NCBI GenBank assembly: GCA_964483805.1
Contig: CAZADH010000037.1
Coordinates: 1-29,849, forward strand
DNA from: CAZADH01 sp964483805
GTDB taxonomy: Bacteria; Muiribacteriota; Ozemobacteria; Ozemobacterales; Ozemobacteraceae
Length of the DNA stretch: 29,849 nt
Direction of reading: 5' to 3'
The notes under the pieces were generated by a model that saw only the letters and a program-made list of their open reading frames with translations, was not told where the DNA came from and did not search any database. Position numbers and translations under genes: made by a program. Below, piece after piece: positions 25,437-29,849 of this stretch (position 1 is the first letter of the stretch; the number at the start of each line of letters is the position of its first letter).

Positions 25437-28404
25437 CGACTGGACGCGGTGCGAACGCATCCTCGACCCGAACCTGCCGATCGCGGTCGGTTTGCAGCGC
25501 TGGGTGGCGCGCCGACACCAGGTCGCCACCCACGCCGCACCACTGCCCGAGTCTGCGTTGCGGGCGGCGATGGTCGCCAGCATGAGCGCGGATCTCACCG
25601 CATTGCGGCGTCGCTGGCCGAGTCTTACCTGGGCCATCGCCACCGTCGAGACAACCGCAACCCCGACTGATTGGGCCACCCCGTCGATCGCCCTGATCGC
25701 CGGCGACACGCCATCGGGAGCGACCGAGCTACAAGCCTTGCCGTGGGCCGCCGCGATTGCCCAGGAACTGGCACCGCGTCCGCGGATCGACCTCTTTCGC
25801 CCTGACGCCGAGTGGGCCCGCATGAACTCCGAGACGCTCAGCCCGGCCCGCGTCAATCGCCGGGGCTGGGGCAAGCTGGTGCGCGTGGCGGCGCAAGGTC
25901 GGGAAACGCTGCAGTTCTGGATGCCGCTGCGCCTCCCGGCCACCGCCGCGCCCCGACCGGCGGCCACCGGCAATTGGCAACACCTGCGCAGTCGTCTTTG
26001 GGGCCTGCTCATGGTGTGGGTCGACCCGGGTGACCTCGGCCCCGCGGCGGCCTGTCGTTTTCTGGGCGGGCAACTCGCGGCCGAGGGTTGTGCCGCGGCG
26101 TTCCTACCGACCGTCGAGGCCGCCACGCTGTCGACCTGGTTGCACCCACAGTTCCGGCAAGACAAATCGCTTTACGATGTATTGCTCAGCGGACGAGAGG
26201 GCCTTCACCACAGCGCTACGATCGGCCACTGGCAGACCATCGTGCGACACGGATTGTTCGGTCTGCCGTATCGCCTCGTCCTCGCCCGCCCGGTACCCGA
26301 CGAAACGCCGGGGGGCCACGCCCTGACCCGGGCATTCATCGTCACCTGGTGGCTCATCGGCGGACTGGCCCTGGTGCGGATCCTGCTGGGCATGGCCCCA
26401 CCGCGACTGCCTCTGTGCTGGCAGATGGGCGGGGCGTTCCTGCTCGTCCTGTTGCCGGCCCTGATGCTCGGCTTCATCACGTTCGAGCGATCGTTTGCCG
26501 CCCGGCGCGTGCAGATCGAGGCGCAGCAGCGGCAAGCGCTTGCCAGCGCCATCGACGACGTCGACAACGCACGACAGATCTACCTCAACTGGTACTGCGC
26601 CGCCGCCAACCGCATGGTCGAACGTCCGGCGTTTCTCGACCGACTCCTGGCCATCGAGTCGTTGCCGCGGCAGCAACAGGCCTCGGCCGCCCACCGCCTC
26701 ATGGACGCCTTCGTCGAGACGCAACGTCGCCACGGTATCGTCGCCCAGACCCCTGGCTTCAGCGGCTACGACGATTTCTTCGTCGAGGTACGCAACGCCC
26801 AGCAGAAGACGATCAATCGGTTTATTTATAATGTATTGCGACAATACGGCAACCGGGCCATGCAACAGATGGGGCAGCGGGCGCTCACCCGAAAAGAGAG
26901 CGACAGCGCGGGCGAACGGCAGGCCCGCACCAACCGCGAACTGGTCAACGGCATGTTCATCGACGACACCCGCAGCGTTCTGCTCGGTTTGATGTCTCCC
27001 GGCAATTTCTCGCATATCACCGTGGCCCCACGGGTGATCGCCGAGTTCGTCAACTTCGGCGAACCCATTTGGGCGACGTTGACCCATCTGCGTCACCCCG
27101 ACGGCTACCGGTATTGCTTTCAGATGACCATCGATACCGCCTGGCTCGATGCGCTGTGGTGCCGCGTCAGCCCGGCCATGACTCGTGGTCTCGACCGCGA
27201 CCTGAATCCGATCACCGTGGGCGCGGGTCCCGCCGAGTTCCCTGCCATGCGCTGCGTCCCGCCTTATGCGGTCGTCGTGCCCGACCGCCGTCTGGGTGGT
27301 CTGGACACGGCCGCGTGTCTCGACGCGCAGCCCTCGCCACTGGCCGAGCAGGCGGTCCTGGCACCGGGCGCGTTCACCCCCATCGTTCGGCGGGTCGGCC
27401 GCGGTGTCGACGAGGTCCTGGTCATGACCCGCCCGGGACGAACGATGACCCGCCTGGTTCTGACGGCAACGGTACCGATTGGGCGCTTGTTGGCGGCCAA
27501 TGACGCCGAGCAAACGACCGCCCGCTGGACCCTCGCCGTACTGTTGCTGGCCTCGTTGGCTCTGGCCTTGCAGGCGGCTGCCGCCTTTCTCGAACCCGTG
27601 GCCGACCTCAACGCCGCGGCGCGCGCAATCATGACCGGGCAGTTCTCGGTACGCCTGCCGGCGCACGCTGGCGCCGAGTTCGCCGCTCTTGCGCAAGCGT
27701 TCAACGCCATGGCCGCGGGGGTCGAAAGTGGCCGCCGCCTGAGCCGGTTCGTGTCGGGGTCGGGGCGCGACGCCGCCCGCGATGCCGAACGCCACCAACT
27801 GGCGATGGCCGGCGAACAACGCACGGCAGTGGTCATGTTCACCGGCATCGGCGGGTTCGCACACCTGGCCCGCACCGTTGCGGCCCCCGACCTGATCGAC
27901 CGCGCCAATCGCCACCTGCGCGCCCTGTCGCCGGTCATCCGCACCCATGGCGGGGATATCGACAAGTTCATCGGCGACAAGATCCTCGCCGTGTTTCCAG
28001 TCGACCCGGCGTTGGGCCCCGGCCCGGCCATGCAAGCTGCGATCGCGGCCGCCGTGGCCATGCAACAACTGGCCCGCGCCGGCGAACCCTGGCAACAACC
28101 CCTCGGCATCGGCATCGTTCTGGGCGACGTGCTCGCGGGCATCATGGGCACCAGCGAGGTGCGTCTCGAGTTCACGGTCATCGGCGACACGGTCAATCTC
28201 GCCTCGCGTCTGGCCGACGTCGCCATGAAACTCGACGACACCGGTGCACTCGACACCGGTCGGCCCATCATCGGCGGGACGGTCATCGACGACACCGCAT
28301 GGCAAACCTTGTCGCCAACCGATGGGGCCTGGCAGCGTCTGCGGCTGCCGCCAATCCGCGGCAAAGCGCGGGCGGTCGGGGCGCACTGGCTGCCGCCGCG
28401 TTGA
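25327..28404 (+). CDS. Receptor cyclase, C2-like half of a split adenylyl cyclase
   Basis: This protein of about 1025 residues mirrors its neighbour: a membrane segment at the very start, an external region (about 12-330), two membrane segments (335-386), a second external region (390-730), a membrane segment (733-753), a HAMP-like part (755-805) and a cyclase domain (830-1010). The first metal Asp is replaced by G840 (MFTGIGGF), but K880 and D884 (DKFIGDK), T950, N957 and R961 (FTVIGDTVNLASRL) are intact. It supplies what the first protein lacks. The start is unclear: no ATG or GTG is in frame before the first membrane segment, and TTG 25327 has no ribosome binding site. The basic stretch ARRCN just before suggests the true protein begins upstream, by fusion across the G7 tract. 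Confidence 0.88.
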   Translation: MLIVWLLPLLAVHDAGLRARADDEQRRLQHTAARLDDDWTRCERILDPNLPIAVGLQRWVARRHQVATHAAPLPESALRAAMVASMSADLTALRRRWPSLTWAIATVETTATPTDWATPSIALIAGDTPSGATELQALPWAAAIAQELAPRPRIDLFRPDAEWARMNSETLSPARVNRRGWGKLVRVAAQGRETLQFWMPLRLPATAAPRPAATGNWQHLRSRLWGLLMVWVDPGDLGPAAACRFLGGQLAAEGCAAAFLPTVEAATLSTWLHPQFRQDKSLYDVLLSGREGLHHSATIGHWQTIVRHGLFGLPYRLVLARPVPDETPGGHALTRAFIVTWWLIGGLALVRILLGMAPPRLPLCWQMGGAFLLVLLPALMLGFITFERSFAARRVQIEAQQRQALASAIDDVDNARQIYLNWYCAAANRMVERPAFLDRLLAIESLPRQQQASAAHRLMDAFVETQRRHGIVAQTPGFSGYDDFFVEVRNAQQKTINRFIYNVLRQYGNRAMQQMGQRALTRKESDSAGERQARTNRELVNGMFIDDTRSVLLGLMSPGNFSHITVAPRVIAEFVNFGEPIWATLTHLRHPDGYRYCFQMTIDTAWLDALWCRVSPAMTRGLDRDLNPITVGAGPAEFPAMRCVPPYAVVVPDRRLGGLDTAACLDAQPSPLAEQAVLAPGAFTPIVRRVGRGVDEVLVMTRPGRTMTRLVLTATVPIGRLLAANDAEQTTARWTLAVLLLASLALALQAAAAFLEPVADLNAAARAIMTGQFSVRLPAHAGAEFAALAQAFNAMAAGVESGRRLSRFVSGSGRDAARDAERHQLAMAGEQRTAVVMFTGIGGFAHLARTVAAPDLIDRANRHLRALSPVIRTHGGDIDKFIGDKILAVFPVDPALGPGPAMQAAIAAAVAMQQLARAGEPWQQPLGIGIVLGDVLAGIMGTSEVRLEFTVIGDTVNLASRLADVAMKLDDTGALDTGRPIIGGTVIDDTAWQTLSPTDGAWQRLRLPPIRGKARAVGAHWLPPR

Positions 28405-28407
28405 GTC

Positions 28408-28986
28408 CTATCGCTCCGTGCCGGCCTTCTTCCGGTCGATGAAGGTCTTGGCGGCAGCTTTCTGGTTCTGGAAGAACCCCTGGATCTTTTCGTCGAGGGC
28501 CGGGCCATCGAGAGTTGCGTCGGCAGCCACTGCATCGAGAAACGCCATGTTCTCCTGATGCTTGGTGAGAAAGAACACCGCCATGTCCTGTTGGCCCTTT
28601 TCCATGGTGGCAAGAACCGTCTGCAGGCGGGCCGAGGCCTGCGGATTGCCACCGGTGCGCGATTGCAGGAAGGCACGCCGCTCCTGGAACATCTCATCGC
28701 GAAACGCCGTGTTTTTCTCATACTGCCGGGTCTTGAACTCGCGCAGTGCCTGGATTTTGGCGGTCTTGTTCATGCCGGCGAGGGTGGCACCGAATGCCTT
28801 GCCTTCGGCCGCTTCCTGCTCTTGAAACACCTTGCTTTTCGCAGCCTGCTGACTCATCAGCGCCTGGTAGGCACCGCCCTGACCCTGGGCCCTGGGTTGG
28901 GCCGCCGCCATCGCACCGACCGCCAGGGCCAGGACCACCACGACCACCACCAACTCGCCCACCTGCAACCCGCACCATTTCTTCAT
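28408..28986 (-). CDS. Hypothetical exported helical protein
   Basis: This 192-residue protein has a basic start, MKKWCGLQ, and a hydrophobic stretch (about 11-30) ending AMAAAQ, a signal peptide. The mature part is almost entirely charged helix, with repeated Phe-spaced patterns such as VFQEQEAAEGKAFGA, NTAFRDEMFQERRAFLQ and AVFFLTKHQENMAFL. The look is that of a periplasmic coiled-coil or Spy-like chaperone, but I do not recognise a family. ATG 28986 is chosen because GGGGGTGA lies before it; upstream in-frame ATGs lack this. It is convergent with the second cyclase, only three bases between stops. Confidence 0.72.
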   Translation of the reverse strand: MKKWCGLQVGELVVVVVVLALAVGAMAAAQPRAQGQGGAYQALMSQQAAKSKVFQEQEAAEGKAFGATLAGMNKTAKIQALREFKTRQYEKNTAFRDEMFQERRAFLQSRTGGNPQASARLQTVLATMEKGQQDMAVFFLTKHQENMAFLDAVAADATLDGPALDEKIQGFFQNQKAAAKTFIDRKKAGTER

Positions 28987-29070
28987 GCACTTCACCCCCA
29001 TGTTCTGCCACCGCAACCACAGTTCACGGCTGGAATCGGCCCAGCGCAGCCGGCCGCGGAACCACCCCGT

Positions 29071-29085
29071 CAATATCGGATATTG
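29071..29085. promoter_or_regulatory. Palindrome, possible operator
   Basis: CAATATC-G-GATATTG is a perfect 7-bp inverted repeat around one base, about 85 bases upstream of the minus-strand gene at 28986. It is AT-rich in GC-rich DNA, as operators often are. No regulator is encoded nearby. Confidence 0.4.
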
Positions 29086-29294
29086 CGATCATATTACAGG
29101 TTGCCCGCACTCGACAAGCACCGGCCGCGCCGTGGGGGACCGAGCAGAATATACATACCACGTATTTCACCCAGACAATGACCAGACATGGCCGCCACGC
29201 CCACCCCGGGTCGGGGCATCACACCGCGACGCCGGATGGCCCTCGGTCAGACATGCGGGCGCACGCATGGCCTGGTCGTTGCCGGCGGATCGGG

Positions 29295-29323
29295 TTGTGT
29301 TGTGTCCGATACTTGGGTTATAT
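29295..29323 (+). promoter_or_regulatory. Putative promoter of the last gene
   Basis: TTGTGT (29295-29300) and TTATAT (29318-29323) are 17 bases apart, 55 bases before the ATG at 29379. Confidence 0.4.
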
Positions 29324-29378
29324 GGCGAGGGGTTGGGTGTGTACCAGACAGGCAAAATTCGACAAGGAGGAGCATGGA

Positions 29379-29849
29379 ATGTTTTTTACCCGCATTGGGC
29401 GGCGCTGGCTGCCGCTGTTTCTGATCTTGGTGGTGTTGTTCGGAGTGGCCCGCGCCGACGCCGGCAAAACCGAGTCGCTCGAGTTCGATTACGACGTGGT
29501 GCCGCCGGTCGTGGGCGACGCCTCGAAACTGAGCACGCCGCACGGTCGCATCCAGGTGACCTTGAGCTTCGCCGACAAAAACGAGACTCCCAAAGAGGTC
29601 GATGACAGCCTGTGGCTCAGCTTCGACACCGAGTTTCTCAAGTGGGTCACCGCCCGCATTCAGACGTTGATGAAAGATTTGCCGCCGAAGGTCGAGGCGT
29701 TCGACAAGGCCCTGCCGTTGGCCGACAAAGAACCCACCACCGACAAGAAGGCCAAGGTCATGGACGCGCCCCTGGCCGCCCTCAACAAGCAGTACATGTC
29801 GAGCCTGGTCGAGGTGGTTGCCGATGAGATCCTGGGCAAAGCCGAGGCT
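29379..29849 (+). CDS. Hypothetical exported protein, 3' truncated by window
   Basis: The first 157 codons of a gene run off the right edge without a stop. The product starts MFFTRIGRRWLPLFLILVV and has a signal peptide ending near VARADA (about residue 28). The mature part begins with an acidic segment, a beta-like stretch (GRIQVTLSFADKNE) and then charged helices. The family is not recognised. ATG 29379 is preferred to ATG 29374 because AAGGAGG lies eight bases before it and because only this frame stays open with a signal peptide. Confidence 0.75.
   Translation, partial: MFFTRIGRRWLPLFLILVVLFGVARADAGKTESLEFDYDVVPPVVGDASKLSTPHGRIQVTLSFADKNETPKEVDDSLWLSFDTEFLKWVTARIQTLMKDLPPKVEAFDKALPLADKEPTTDKKAKVMDAPLAALNKQYMSSLVEVVADEILGKAEA

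Larger units (their letters stand above)
28987..29378. other. Divergent intergenic region
   Basis: A 392-base region without a convincing gene. It holds a 7-1-7 palindrome (29071-29085) on the left and a probable forward promoter (29295-29323) on the right. The short open frames here have no ribosome binding sites or recognisable sequence. Confidence 0.6.

Noticed and set aside
26104..28721. Very long open frames on the minus strand opposite the second cyclase
   Set aside because: They are typical antisense frames of GC-rich genes; the plus strand has clear HAMP and cyclase motifs and the minus products have none.

Overview
GC-rich bacterial chromosome (MAG or draft scaffold; a 10-N gap lies at 6857-6866). 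No marker gene fixes the lineage. A flavodiiron protein, several class III nucleotide cyclases, a repeat-bearing Lcl/DUF1566 surface protein and many exported proteins of unknown family suggest a Gram-negative, anaerobic or microaerobic, sensory-rich bacterium from a poorly sampled phylum. Riflebacteria or a deltaproteobacterium-like group is only a guess.

Region 1 (1-7730) is an accessory conflict island ending at a tRNA-Gln(UUG). It holds BrnT plus its antitoxin, a TOTE-type primase-helicase-nuclease whose GTG start overlaps the stop of a small XRE regulator, a UPF0175/DUF3368(PIN) pair, an unknown 222-aa protein, HigB/HigA, and a DUF4258/YgiT-type zinc-finger pair. Two copies of a roughly 172-bp repeat with conserved hairpins flank the last pair, and a very G-rich tract abuts the assembly gap.

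Region 2 (7785-11186) holds two small unknown genes, then a likely operon of an exported DUF6448 protein, a TetR regulator and a flavodiiron NO/O2 reductase. A perfect 8-bp inverted repeat sits at the predicted transcription start, which suggests TetR-controlled detoxification of nitric oxide or oxygen.

Region 3 (11187-21780) holds a REP-like palindrome, a membrane adenylate cyclase with a complete active site, a PF13679-type methyltransferase, a DUF1566 surface protein with 84-aa repeats, an anchored protein of unknown function on the minus strand, a lipid-anchored-looking or exported two-half protein joined to an LTA-synthase-like membrane sulfatase-fold enzyme, and a 631-aa exported protein.

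Region 4 (22026-28404) is the most striking. Two adjacent large membrane receptor cyclases share the same layout (TM - extracytoplasmic - 2 TM - extracytoplasmic - TM - HAMP-like - cyclase). The first keeps both metal-binding Asp but has lost the transition-state Asn and Arg. The second has lost the first metal Asp but keeps the Lys, Thr, Asn and Arg. Together they make exactly one complete site, as the C1 and C2 halves of mammalian adenylyl cyclase do. The reading frames join at a G7 tract, and loss of one G would fuse them into one TM-C1-TM-C2 polypeptide.

Region 5 (28408-29849) has a small exported helical protein on the minus strand and the 5' part of another exported protein running off the window.
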